From positions 13,255-77,254 of the forward strand of contig CAYWAP010000003.1 of the NCBI GenBank assembly GCA_964456525.1: 64,000 bases of DNA, in the 5' to 3' direction. Of the stretch, positions 57,808 to 64,000 are shown piece by piece. This DNA is from Onthomonas sp964456525 (lineage in GTDB: Bacteria; Bacillota; Clostridia; Oscillospirales; Oscillospiraceae). Position 1 is the stretch's first letter, and the number at the start of each line of letters is the position of its first letter. The translations under genes and the position numbers were made by a program. The notes under the pieces were generated by a model. It ran no database searches, was not told the origin of the DNA, and saw only the letters and a list, made by a program, of their open reading frames with translations.

Positions 57808-59088
57808 TTATCGCTGATATTCGAACTGCAAATCATACATGACAACGGTGTCCCCGTCCTGGACCCCCATTGCCTCCATTTTGTCAAACAGGCCAGATGC
57901 GCGCAGCTGTTTATCAAACCAGTTGCGGCTCTCAAAGTCGCTGAAGGTGGTGCAGGCCACCAGGTGCTGCAACCATGGCCCCTCCACAAACCAGGTGCCG
58001 TCATCCACCTCAATGGAAACTTCACCCGAGGTGTCAATCACCGGAGGTTTGGGCACATAATTGGCCTCAAAGACCTTCACCGGGGGCAGGGTGGAAAGGG
58101 CCTCTGCGATCTTCTTCACCAGGGGCTGGACGCCGGCATGGGTCGCCGCGGACAGCTCAAAATACGGATAGCCCAGGGCCTCCACATGGGCCTTCAGGCG
58201 CTCCACATTTTCCCGGTCATAGCACAGGTCGGTCTTGTTCCCGCACACGATCATGGGGCGCTTCGCCAATTCCTCGGAATACTGCTCCAGCTCGGCCGTA
58301 ATGGCGTCGAAATCCTCCACAGGATCCCGGCCCTCGCTGCCCGAGACGTCCACCAGGTGGACCAGCAACCGGCAGCGGTCAATATGGCGCAGGAAATCAT
58401 GGCCCAGCCCCGCGCCCTCGCTGGCGCCCTCAATAATGCCGGGGATGTCTGCCATGACAAAGCTGACGCCCTCCTCCACATACACCACGCCCAGATTGGG
58501 CATCAGGGTGGTGAAGTGATAGTTGGCGATCTTGGGATGGGCCTTGGAAACCACGCTGAGCAGGGTGCTCTTGCCCACGTTGGGGAACCCGACCAGACCG
58601 ACGTCGGCCAGCAGCTTCAGCTCCAGCGTAATGTCCCGCTCCTCGCCGGGGAGCCCGGCCTTGGCAAACCGGGGGGCCTGACGGGTGGCGGTGGCAAAGT
58701 GTTGATTGCCCCAGCCGCCCCGGCCCCCTCGGGCCAGAACAAACCGTTTCACGCCGGACATGTCCTGGATGATCTCGCCGGAGGCGGTGTCGCGGACCAC
58801 CGTGCCCTCTGGCACTTTGATCACCAGATCCTTGCCGTCTCTGCCTGTCTTTTTGGCGCCCGAGCCGTCCATTCCCGGTTCGGCCACATACTTGCGCTTA
58901 TAGCGGAAGTCCATCAGGGTGGACATGTTGGAATCGGGCACCAGAACGACATTGCCGCCCCGGCCGCCGTCGCCGCCGTCCGGGCCGCCGTTTGCCACAT
59001 ATTTTTCCCGGTGAAACGCCACTGCGCCGTTGCCGCCGTGGCCGGCGCGCACCAGGATTCTTGCCGTATCTACAAAGGCTGCTGCCAT
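57808..59088 (-). CDS. obg: GTPase Obg (CgtA)
   Basis: Essential ribosome-associated GTPase acting in 50S assembly and stress signalling. The glycine-rich Obg fold (residues 1-158, with GHGGNGAVAFHREK and GGPDGGDGGRGG) is followed by the G domain with GFPNVGKST near residue 165, the DIPG switch II and NKTDL. A C-terminal OCT domain (about residues 345-420) is present. 426 residues from the ATG at 59088 with AAAGGAG seven bases upstream. It follows rpmA on the same strand, but a strong terminator and a second hairpin lie in the 100-base gap. Confidence 0.97.
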   Translation of the reverse strand: MAAAFVDTARILVRAGHGGNGAVAFHREKYVANGGPDGGDGGRGGNVVLVPDSNMSTLMDFRYKRKYVAEPGMDGSGAKKTGRDGKDLVIKVPEGTVVRDTASGEIIQDMSGVKRFVLARGGRGGWGNQHFATATRQAPRFAKAGLPGEERDITLELKLLADVGLVGFPNVGKSTLLSVVSKAHPKIANYHFTTLMPNLGVVYVEEGVSFVMADIPGIIEGASEGAGLGHDFLRHIDRCRLLVHLVDVSGSEGRDPVEDFDAITAELEQYSEELAKRPMIVCGNKTDLCYDRENVERLKAHVEALGYPYFELSAATHAGVQPLVKKIAEALSTLPPVKVFEANYVPKPPVIDTSGEVSIEVDDGTWFVEGPWLQHLVACTTFSDFESRNWFDKQLRASGLFDKMEAMGVQDGDTVVMYDLQFEYQR

Positions 59089-59107
59089 GGGTTTTCTCCT
59101 TTGGTCT

Positions 59108-59130
59108 GCCAAATGCGCCGTGCATTTGGC
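59108..59130 (-). promoter_or_regulatory. Perfect hairpin just before the obg ribosome-binding site
   Basis: GCCAAATGC (59108-59116) and GCATTTGGC (59122-59130) form a 9-pair stem with a 5-base loop. In the minus-strand RNA it ends eight bases before the obg AAAGGAG. It may stabilise or control obg translation; it lacks a T run. Confidence 0.5.
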
Positions 59131-59142
59131 GGGAATGGTATG

Positions 59143-59172
59143 AAAAACGCACCGAACCGCCTGTCCGGTGCG
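59143..59172 (-). terminator. Terminator between rpmA and obg
   Basis: On the minus strand CGCACCG (59172-59166) and CGGTGCG (59154-59148) pair perfectly and T5 (59147-59143) follows. It lies within an otherwise continuous rplU-prp-rpmA-obg series with no visible promoter behind it. Partial read-through would lower obg relative to the ribosomal proteins. Confidence 0.8.
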
Positions 59173-59188
59173 CCTTTATGTGGTCAGA

Positions 59189-59473
59189 TTACAGCTGCGC
59201 CTGCTCGACGATGGAGACCTTTTTGCGGTCACGGCCGAGGCGCTCAAACTTGACGGTGCCGTCCTTCAGGGCAAACAACGTGTCGTCCTTGCCCTTGCCG
59301 ACATTGACGCCGGGGTGGATCTTGGTGCCGCGCTGGCGAACCAGAATATTCCCCGCCAGAACGAACTGTCCGTCGCCGCGCTTGACGCCCAGACGCTTGG
59401 ACTCAGAGTCACGGCCATTGCGGGTGGAGCCAACGCCCTTTTTGTGGGCGAAATACTGGATGGAAATCAGCAT
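59189..59473 (-). CDS. rpmA: Large-subunit ribosomal protein bL27 with cleavable N-terminus
   Basis: 50S protein near the peptidyl-transferase centre. The core reads KKGVGSTRNGRDSESKRLGVK. An N-terminal extension MLISIQYF precedes AHKKGVG. In Firmicutes this extension is removed after the Phe (YF|A here) by the protease Prp, exposing the N-terminal tail that reaches the catalytic centre. Prp is encoded directly upstream. 94 residues. GGAGG lies ten bases before the ATG at 59473. Confidence 0.97.
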   Translation of the reverse strand: MLISIQYFAHKKGVGSTRNGRDSESKRLGVKRGDGQFVLAGNILVRQRGTKIHPGVNVGKGKDDTLFALKDGTVKFERLGRDRKKVSIVEQAQL

Positions 59474-59489
59474 AGGTGTTACACCTCCA

Positions 59490-59858
59490 TTAGTCAAAGA
59501 TGGGCAGAGTATCTTCTTCCTCATCGAGATCCTCTGCCAGAACCTCGACAAAATCGGGATACTCCTGGTGGAGGTCGGAGAGATAGACCATCATACCGGC
59601 CAGAAGGTTCTGGCAGGTCGCTTCATCTGTCTCCGAAAGACCTCCGGGTAAACGGAAGGAGAGGGACCCTGTTTCGGGTTCCAATTTCACAGCGGCTGCC
59701 AGCCCCAGCACGTCGTTCACGGTGGCATTCACCAGATTGACCGCGCTGGAAACGGACGCACAGACGATATCTGCGCCGGCCTCGGCATAGCCGGAGTGTC
59801 CGCGAATCTCAAAGCTGAAAATCCGCTCTCCCTCCAAATGAAACGTCACTGTGGTCAT
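59490..59858 (-). CDS. prp: Ribosomal-processing cysteine protease Prp
   Basis: Removes the N-terminal extension of bL27 before or during ribosome assembly. The catalytic dyad is present as H21 in GHSGYAEAG and C33 in DIVCASVSS, with the usual spacing. The acidic C-terminus (EDLDEEEDTLP) is somewhat long. 122 residues. Its ATG overlaps the stop of rplU (TGATG), so the two are translationally coupled, and it is 16 bases from rpmA. The order L21-Prp-L27 is standard in Firmicutes. Confidence 0.94.
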   Translation of the reverse strand: MTTVTFHLEGERIFSFEIRGHSGYAEAGADIVCASVSSAVNLVNATVNDVLGLAAAVKLEPETGSLSFRLPGGLSETDEATCQNLLAGMMVYLSDLHQEYPDFVEVLAEDLDEEEDTLPIFD

Positions 59859-60172
59859 CAGCCAACGGTGATTTTGCCGATGGTCACCTTGGTGTAGGGC
59901 TGACGATGGCCCTGACGCTTGCGATAACCCTTCTTAGGCTTATATTTGAACACGCGGATCTTCTTGCCCTTGCCGTTCTTGACGACGCTGGCCTCGACCT
60001 TGGCGCCGGTCACAACGGGCGTGCCGAAGGTGGCGCTCTCGCCATCGATCACAGCCAGCACCTGGTCAAACGTCACGCTGTCCCCAGCTTCCACAGGCAG
60101 CTTTTCAATGAACAGGGTGTCGCCCTCTGCCACTTTGTACTGCTTGCCGCCGGTCACAATAATTGCGGTCAT
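59858..60172 (-). CDS. rplU: Large-subunit ribosomal protein bL21
   Basis: 50S protein that binds 23S rRNA. The start AIIVTGGKQYKVAEGD and the C-terminal KYKPKKGYRKRQGHRQPYTKV are diagnostic. 104 residues. GAGGTG lies eight bases before the ATG. First gene of the L21-Prp-L27(-Obg) operon, behind a consensus-like promoter and a structured leader. Confidence 0.98.
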   Translation of the reverse strand: MTAIIVTGGKQYKVAEGDTLFIEKLPVEAGDSVTFDQVLAVIDGESATFGTPVVTGAKVEASVVKNGKGKKIRVFKYKPKKGYRKRQGHRQPYTKVTIGKITVG

Positions 60173-60278
60173 GCTACTTGCACCTCTTTCCTCTATTACG
60201 GGCTCGCTCTCGCAGGCGTTGAGGGGCGCCTCACGTTCGTCAGGGCATACCTCACCCTTATAACCTGCTCAATGCGGC
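60173..60278 (-). ncRNA. L21-type ribosomal protein leader
   Basis: The roughly 105-nt untranslated leader of rplU is rich in inverted repeats, for example AGGCG and CGCCT around a short loop near 60216-60233. Firmicutes rplU messages carry a conserved L21 leader at this position, through which the protein is thought to control its own operon. I place it by position and structure; a covariance-model search would be decisive. Confidence 0.55.
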
Positions 60279-60284
60279 TTTCAT

Positions 60285-60313
60285 AGTTTATCAAACCTTT
60301 CCGGGCTTGTCAA
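60285..60313 (-). promoter_or_regulatory. Promoter of the rplU-prp-rpmA operon
   Basis: On the minus strand TTGACA (60308-60313) and TAAACT (60285-60290) are 17 bases apart. A 14-bp palindrome, AAAGGGCGCCCTTT, lies just upstream at 60337-60350. Confidence 0.8.
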
Positions 60314-60368
60314 CGTTTTTTGAGGTTTTTTCCCGCAAAGGGCGCCCTTTTGGTCCCCAACAGGCCCT

Positions 60369-61523
60369 CTATCTGACCCGCTCCCCGTTGATCCAGACGC
60401 CCAGAATCCGGCCCTCCAGCGACAGGGGATTGCCCTCCCACAGGGTGAAGTCGGCGTCCTTGCCCACTTTCAGCGAGCCGACCCGGTGGTCAATCTCCCC
60501 AATCTTTGCCGCGTCGATGGTGATGGCCCGCAGCGCGGCCTCCTCCTCCAGCCCCGCCCGGCAGGCCACCCCCGCCGCCAGGGGAAGATATTGAATGGGA
60601 TTTTCCGGGTGATCGGTACATATGGCGATGGGAACGCCAGACCGGGCCAGTTTTGCGGCGTTTTCCACCTGCTGGTTGGCCAGTTCCGGCTTGCCCCGGT
60701 CGCCAATGATGGGGCCGGTCACCACCCGAACCCCCTTGGCCGCCAGCAAGTCGGCCACCAGATGGCCCTCTGTGCCGTGGATGATGACGTAATCCAGCCC
60801 AAATTCCCCGGCAATGCGAATGGCCGTAGCGATGTCATCCGCCCGGTGCGCGTGAAAGTGGGCCGGCAGCTTCCCCTCCACCACGGGGACGAGGGCCTCC
60901 ATCTTGGCGTCAAAATCGGGGGGGGCGTGGTCGGAACCGGAGGCCGCCTCCTCCTGCCTGCGCCGGTACTCCTGGGCCTTGGCCAGCTGTTCCCGGATCA
61001 GGGCGGCGGTGGCCATGCGCGTCATGGGCGTCTCCTTCTTCTCCCCATAGGCTCCCTTTGGATTTTCGCCCAGGGCGAACTTCATGCAGGCGGGGGCCTT
61101 GACGATCATTTCATCCACCCACCGCCCCGCCGTCTTAACGGCGGCAAACTGCCCGCCAATGGGGTTGGCGCTGCCCGGCCCGGTCAAAACAGTGGTGACG
61201 CCGCCCTCCCGGGCCTCCCGGAAGCAGCGGTCCAGGGGATACAGCGCGTCAATGGCCCGCAAATGGGGGGTCACAGGGTCGCTCTCCTCGTTGCAGTCGT
61301 CCTGATCGTAGGGAAGGCCGTCCGCCAGCAGCCCCAGATGGCAGTGGATGTCCACAAAGCCCGGGTAGAGGGCCTTCCCCTGGCCGTCCACATCCCCCTG
61401 GGAAACCGCCGGACAGCGTTCCATGGGGCCCATGGCGGCAATTTTGCCGTCCTGCGTCTGGACAAACCCAAAAAAGGTTCCGATTTCTTCCATCGTATGG
61501 ATTTCAACGTTATAAATCAACAT
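60369..61523 (-). CDS. Amidohydrolase (imidazolonepropionase-like)
   Basis: Metal-dependent hydrolase of the amidohydrolase superfamily. The HxH metal motif is in FVDIHCHLG (H60, H62). The later ligands are in FHAHRADD, VIIHGTEGH and ICTDHPENP (the metal Asp), and the C-terminal beta domain has GSLKVGKDADFTLWEG. 384 residues, no signal peptide. Homologues of this kind are common in Clostridia; the natural substrate is unknown, perhaps a cyclic amide or dipeptide-like compound. AAGGA lies seven bases before the ATG. It is divergent from the candidate small RNA and the WYL regulator. Confidence 0.85.
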   Translation of the reverse strand: MLIYNVEIHTMEEIGTFFGFVQTQDGKIAAMGPMERCPAVSQGDVDGQGKALYPGFVDIHCHLGLLADGLPYDQDDCNEESDPVTPHLRAIDALYPLDRCFREAREGGVTTVLTGPGSANPIGGQFAAVKTAGRWVDEMIVKAPACMKFALGENPKGAYGEKKETPMTRMATAALIREQLAKAQEYRRRQEEAASGSDHAPPDFDAKMEALVPVVEGKLPAHFHAHRADDIATAIRIAGEFGLDYVIIHGTEGHLVADLLAAKGVRVVTGPIIGDRGKPELANQQVENAAKLARSGVPIAICTDHPENPIQYLPLAAGVACRAGLEEEAALRAITIDAAKIGEIDHRVGSLKVGKDADFTLWEGNPLSLEGRILGVWINGERVR

Positions 61524-61552
61524 AATTTGTTCCTTTTCGTCAAAAGTAGTGT

Positions 61553-61581
61553 TTGACTTTTCCCCGCCATATTACTATGAT
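61553..61581 (+). promoter_or_regulatory. Promoter of the candidate small RNA
   Basis: TTGACT (61553-61558) and TATGAT (61576-61581) are 17 bases apart, each one mismatch from consensus. The only things downstream before the next promoter are a hairpin and a terminator. Confidence 0.7.
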
Positions 61582-61587
61582 AGAGGT

Positions 61588-61688
61588 GCAGCTCATCCAA
61601 TATGCAGATGCGGTCCCGGCACCGGGACCCGGGCCCTCAGGGTCCACTCCAACTCCCTTGCGCCCCGGATTCTCGGGGCGCTTTTTTT
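61588..61688 (+). ncRNA. Candidate small RNA, about 100 nt
   Basis: A short transcript is predicted from the promoter at 61553-61581 to a strong terminator. The terminator has GCGCCCCG (61660-61667), CGGGGCGC (61674-61681) and T7 (61682-61688). Inside, GGTCCCG (61612-61618) and CGGGACC (61623-61629) form a perfect stem, and a GGGCCCT/AGGGTCC repeat follows at about 61631-61644. No convincing reading frame with a ribosome-binding site fits. The downstream regulator has its own promoter, so this is not simply its leader. I recognise no known RNA family. Confidence 0.55.
61660..61688 (+). terminator. Terminator of the candidate small RNA
   Basis: Perfect 8-pair GC stem with a 6-base loop followed by T7 on the plus strand. 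It cannot serve the amidohydrolase gene, which runs the other way. Confidence 0.88.
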
Positions 61689-61780
61689 CACAGCATACCA
61701 CATCCGCCCCCCAAAAACAAGAACCGCCCGCCGGGTCAAATCCGCCTTTGCCGGGCAAAGCTCTCCCCAGGAAAATCCGG

Positions 61781-61809
61781 TTGCTGTTTCCATAGGAAGG
61801 CCGTATAAT
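61781..61809 (+). promoter_or_regulatory. Promoter of the WYL regulator
   Basis: TTGCTG (61781-61786) and TATAAT (61804-61809) are 17 bases apart. The leader to the ATG at 61957 is about 140 nt, without a recognisable riboswitch. The rest of the 433-base gap before the regulator holds the small-RNA unit. Confidence 0.75.
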
Positions 61810-61956
61810 GATGTATAGTCAGGCCGGTTCCCTCCCGGCGGCCCTCCGGAACTTTGCCCTCCGGCGGCCTCTGGGGCAATGGGCGGCCATTTCGGCGCGC
61901 CGGGCAGCACTGGCCGCCGCGCGTTCCATATCAAATCTGTACGAGGAGGCCAGACC

Positions 61957-62967
61957 ATGCCCAAGTCCGTCTCCCAAAGGGGAAAATTGCTCGTCCTGCT
62001 GCGTATTTTTCAGCAGGAAACCGACGAACAGCATCCGCTGAGCGTCCCTGCGCTGGTGAACCGCCTCGCGGCCAACGGGGTCAGCGCCGAGCGCAAAAGC
62101 CTTTACGAAAACATCAACACCCTGCGCGAGGAGGGCTATGACATCGAGCTGGACCGGGGCCGGGGCTACTATCTGGCAGACCGGGACTTTGAGCTGCCCG
62201 AGCTGAAACTGCTGGTGGACGCCGTGCAGGCCAGCAAATTTATCACCGACCGCAAATGCAGCAACCTCATCTCCAAGCTGGCGCAGCAGACCTCCACCTA
62301 TCAGGCGCGCGCCCTCCAACGCCAGCTCTATGTAGCCGGGCGGGTGCGGAGCATGAACGAGACCATCTATTACTCCATCGACGCCATCTACGAGGCCCTC
62401 CGCCAAAACCGCCAGATCTCCTTCTCCTACTTTGACTACAATGTGCAGCGGGAAAAGGTATACCGCCACAACCATCAGGCTTACACCGTCAGCCCCTGGG
62501 CCCTCATGCGGGACAACGAAAACTATTACCTGGTGGCCTATGACGCCGGCGCGGAGGCCCTCAGACATTACCGCGTGGACAAGATGGATCAGATTTCCAT
62601 CACCCAGCTCCCCCGGCAGGGACGCTCGGCCTTTGAGGCCGCCGACCCCGCCACCTATGCCGACCACCACTTCGGCATGTTCCGCGGGGAGGAGACCAAC
62701 GTCCTCCTCCGGTGCCGGAACTGGATGGCCCATGTTTTAATCGACCGCTTCGGCGATGGGGTCATCATGTCCTCGGAAACGGACGAGACCTTTACCGCCA
62801 CGGTCCGCGTGGCGGTCAGCCCCCAGTTTTTCGGCTGGATTTTCGGCTTAAACGGCGGCGCAGTGATCCTCGGCCCGGAGCCTGTCCGCCGGGCGATGGA
62901 GGAGCAGCTTCGCAGCTTGCTTGCGGATTTTGAGCTCCCCTCAGAGAAAAAAGAAAAACCTTTGTGA
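61957..62967 (+). CDS. WYL-domain transcriptional regulator
   Basis: An N-terminal winged helix-turn-helix (about residues 8-75, with ALVNRLAANGVSAERKSLY as the recognition region) precedes a WYL domain (about residues 135-215, with SFSYFDYN, YTVSPWALMRDNENYYLVAY and LRHYRVDKMDQI). A C-terminal WCX-type segment follows. WYL domains sense nucleotides or nucleic-acid fragments in known cases. 336 residues. GAGGAGG lies seven bases before the ATG at 61957. The next gene is pta, which has its own likely promoter; control of pta is possible but unproven. Confidence 0.87.
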   Translation: MPKSVSQRGKLLVLLRIFQQETDEQHPLSVPALVNRLAANGVSAERKSLYENINTLREEGYDIELDRGRGYYLADRDFELPELKLLVDAVQASKFITDRKCSNLISKLAQQTSTYQARALQRQLYVAGRVRSMNETIYYSIDAIYEALRQNRQISFSYFDYNVQREKVYRHNHQAYTVSPWALMRDNENYYLVAYDAGAEALRHYRVDKMDQISITQLPRQGRSAFEAADPATYADHHFGMFRGEETNVLLRCRNWMAHVLIDRFGDGVIMSSETDETFTATVRVAVSPQFFGWIFGLNGGAVILGPEPVRRAMEEQLRSLLADFELPSEKKEKPL

Positions 62968-62984
62968 TAAGTCACCAAACAGCC

Positions 62985-63013
62985 TTGCATTTCCCCGCTC
63001 GGAGTGTTAAATT
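62985..63013 (+). promoter_or_regulatory. Likely promoter of pta
   Basis: TTGCAT (62985-62990) and TAAATT (63008-63013) are 17 bases apart in an A/T-rich gap. The match is moderate; other A/T-rich -10 candidates lie just downstream. Confidence 0.45.
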
Positions 63014-63083
63014 ATTATATGAAAATTGTATGATGTATGTGATTGAATTCCGTCGTTCACATATATTGAGGAGGTATTATATT

Positions 63084-64000
63084 ATGTCTACATTTGGTTT
63101 TGGCGGCATGATCCAGAAGCTGAAGGATTCTCCTAAGACCATTGTGTTCACGGAGGGCACGGATCCCCGCATTCTGGAGGCTTCCTCCCGGCTGCTGGCC
63201 AGCACCTTCCTGACCCCTATTCTGATCGGGAACCCGGACGACGTCTTCTCCGCTGCGGAGGAGGCCGGTTACAACGTCCGCGGCGCCCGGATCATCGACC
63301 CCATGGAGTACGAACATTTTGACGAGATGGTAGACCTGTTCTGCGAGCTGCGCAAGAGCAAGGGCATGACCCGTGAGAAGGCCATCCCGCTGCTGCAGCA
63401 GGGCAATTATTTCGGCACCATGCTGGTCAAGATGGGGGTTGCCGACTCCCTGCTGGGCGGCGCCACCTATTCCACTGCCGACACGGTCCGGCCCGCACTG
63501 CAGATCATCCGGACCAAGCCCGGCTACAAGAGCGTCTCCTCCTGCTTCATTCTGGTCCGTCCCTCCGCTTCTGGGGAGAATGAGGTGCTGGCGTTTGGCG
63601 ACTGCGCCATCAACATCCACCCCTCTGCGGAGCAGATCGCGGAGACCGGCGTATACTGCGCCGAGTGCGGCAAGATCTTCGGCATTGACCCCAAGGTCGC
63701 GTTCCTGAGCTTCTCCACCCAGGGATCCGGCAAGGATGCCGATGTGGACAAGATGCGGGAGGCCGCCAGGATCGCCAAAGAGCTGGCGCCCAACCTGGTT
63801 ATGGACGGCGAACTGCAGTTTGACGCCGCCGTATCCCCCGCCGTGGCCCACACCAAGTGTCCGGATTCCCCGGTGGCCGGCCACGCCAACGTCTTTGTCT
63901 TCCCCGACATCAACGCCGGCAACATCGGCTACAAGATCGCCCAGCGCCTGGGCAAGTTCGACGCATACGGCCCCATCCTGCTGGGCCTGAACGCCCCCAT
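63084..64000 (+). CDS. pta: Phosphate acetyltransferase, 3' end cut by window
   Basis: Converts acetyl-CoA and phosphate to acetyl phosphate, which acetate kinase uses to make ATP. Family pattern: KTIVFTEGTDPRILEAS near the start, LLGGATYSTADTVRPALQI, FILVRPS, GDCAINIHPSAEQIAETG, and the late VFVFPDINAGNIGYKIAQRL signature. About 305 codons are visible of roughly 330. GAGGAGG lies nine bases before the ATG at 63084. ackA is expected downstream, outside the window. Confidence 0.96.
   Translation, partial: MSTFGFGGMIQKLKDSPKTIVFTEGTDPRILEASSRLLASTFLTPILIGNPDDVFSAAEEAGYNVRGARIIDPMEYEHFDEMVDLFCELRKSKGMTREKAIPLLQQGNYFGTMLVKMGVADSLLGGATYSTADTVRPALQIIRTKPGYKSVSSCFILVRPSASGENEVLAFGDCAINIHPSAEQIAETGVYCAECGKIFGIDPKVAFLSFSTQGSGKDADVDKMREAARIAKELAPNLVMDGELQFDAAVSPAVAHTKCPDSPVAGHANVFVFPDINAGNIGYKIAQRLGKFDAYGPILLGLNAP

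Noticed and set aside
61588..61688. Small RNA as the bacterial SRP RNA or 6S RNA
   Set aside because: The GGAA/GCAGC-type apical motif of SRP RNA is absent, and it is too short and lacks the central open bubble for 6S RNA.
1..64000. tRNA/rRNA genes, CRISPR arrays, insertion sequences, prophage or integrative elements
   Set aside because: No cloverleaf T-arm pattern, repeat-spacer series, transposase, integrase or target-site duplications were seen on reading both strands. A tRNAscan or ISfinder search could still show short remnants.

Overview
The window is bacterial chromosome from a GC-rich (by eye near 60%), strictly fermentative member of the Clostridia, most like the butyrate-producing Oscillospiraceae (Flavonifractor / Intestinimonas / Lawsonibacter type). 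This placement is inferred from gene content: a Firmicutes-type L21-Prp-L27-Obg operon, a T-box in front of prolyl-tRNA synthetase, thiolase plus butyryl-CoA:acetate CoA-transferase plus phosphate acetyltransferase, and a sodium-pumping oxaloacetate decarboxylase. It is mostly core genome. I see no insertion sequence, prophage, CRISPR array, tRNA or rRNA gene. Coding density is high, and many promoters are close to TTGACA-17-TATAAT.

Layout. 1-8.5 kb, minus strand: miaB, mutS, two uncharacterised genes, mutL and a truncated asparagine synthase, behind one strong promoter. 8.6-11 kb, minus: Mrp ATPase and an NfeD/SPFH pair. 11.2-15.5 kb, plus: THUMP rRNA methyltransferase, then proC-proB-proA. 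15.5-18.2 kb: Cys-tRNA(Pro) deacylase, an unknown gene and lysA. 18.5-28 kb, plus: pyrE and a DNA-repair run (radC, uvrB, uvrA, recD2) with two small genes. 28.1-31.3 kb, plus: T-box, proS and a polysaccharide-polymerase-like membrane protein. 31.3-34.1 kb: a tiny gene, a PucR-type regulator and a D,D-carboxypeptidase. 34.2-38.5 kb, minus: thiT and the four-gene Na+-translocating decarboxylase operon. 38.7-41.7 kb: an orphan divergent GyrB/ParE paralogue and a TetR regulator, divergently transcribed. 41.8-45.7 kb: thiolase, a Spx/ArsC-like protein and a GH13 enzyme. 45.8-52.9 kb, minus: cell-wall elongation and housekeeping genes (mrdA, mreD, mreC, maf, dut, U32 peptidase, zapA). 53.1-54.7 kb: a pseudophosphatase-PASTA membrane protein. 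54.9-57.8 kb: butyryl-CoA:acetate CoA-transferase and a divergent soluble histidine kinase. 57.8-60.3 kb, minus: rplU-prp-rpmA-obg behind an L21-type leader. 60.4-64 kb: an amidohydrolase, a candidate small RNA, a WYL regulator and the start of pta.

How the genes fit together. Energy metabolism is spread over several units: the decarboxylase couples oxaloacetate breakdown to Na+ export, thiolase opens the butyrate pathway, the CoA-transferase closes it, and Pta makes ATP-yielding acetyl phosphate. Two 18-bp sites that resemble operators for the redox sensor Rex lie at the thiolase and CoA-transferase promoters, which suggests shared NADH control. Proline supply is covered by proCBA, the T-box-controlled proS and the editing deacylase.

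The most unusual object is the protein at 53132-54715. Its cytoplasmic domain is recognisably PP2C-like but has lost most metal-binding aspartates, and it is joined through one membrane helix to four extracellular PASTA repeats. It resembles a PrkC receptor in which a dead phosphatase replaces the kinase. The second notable object is a candidate small RNA of about 100 nt at 61588-61688 with its own promoter and terminator.
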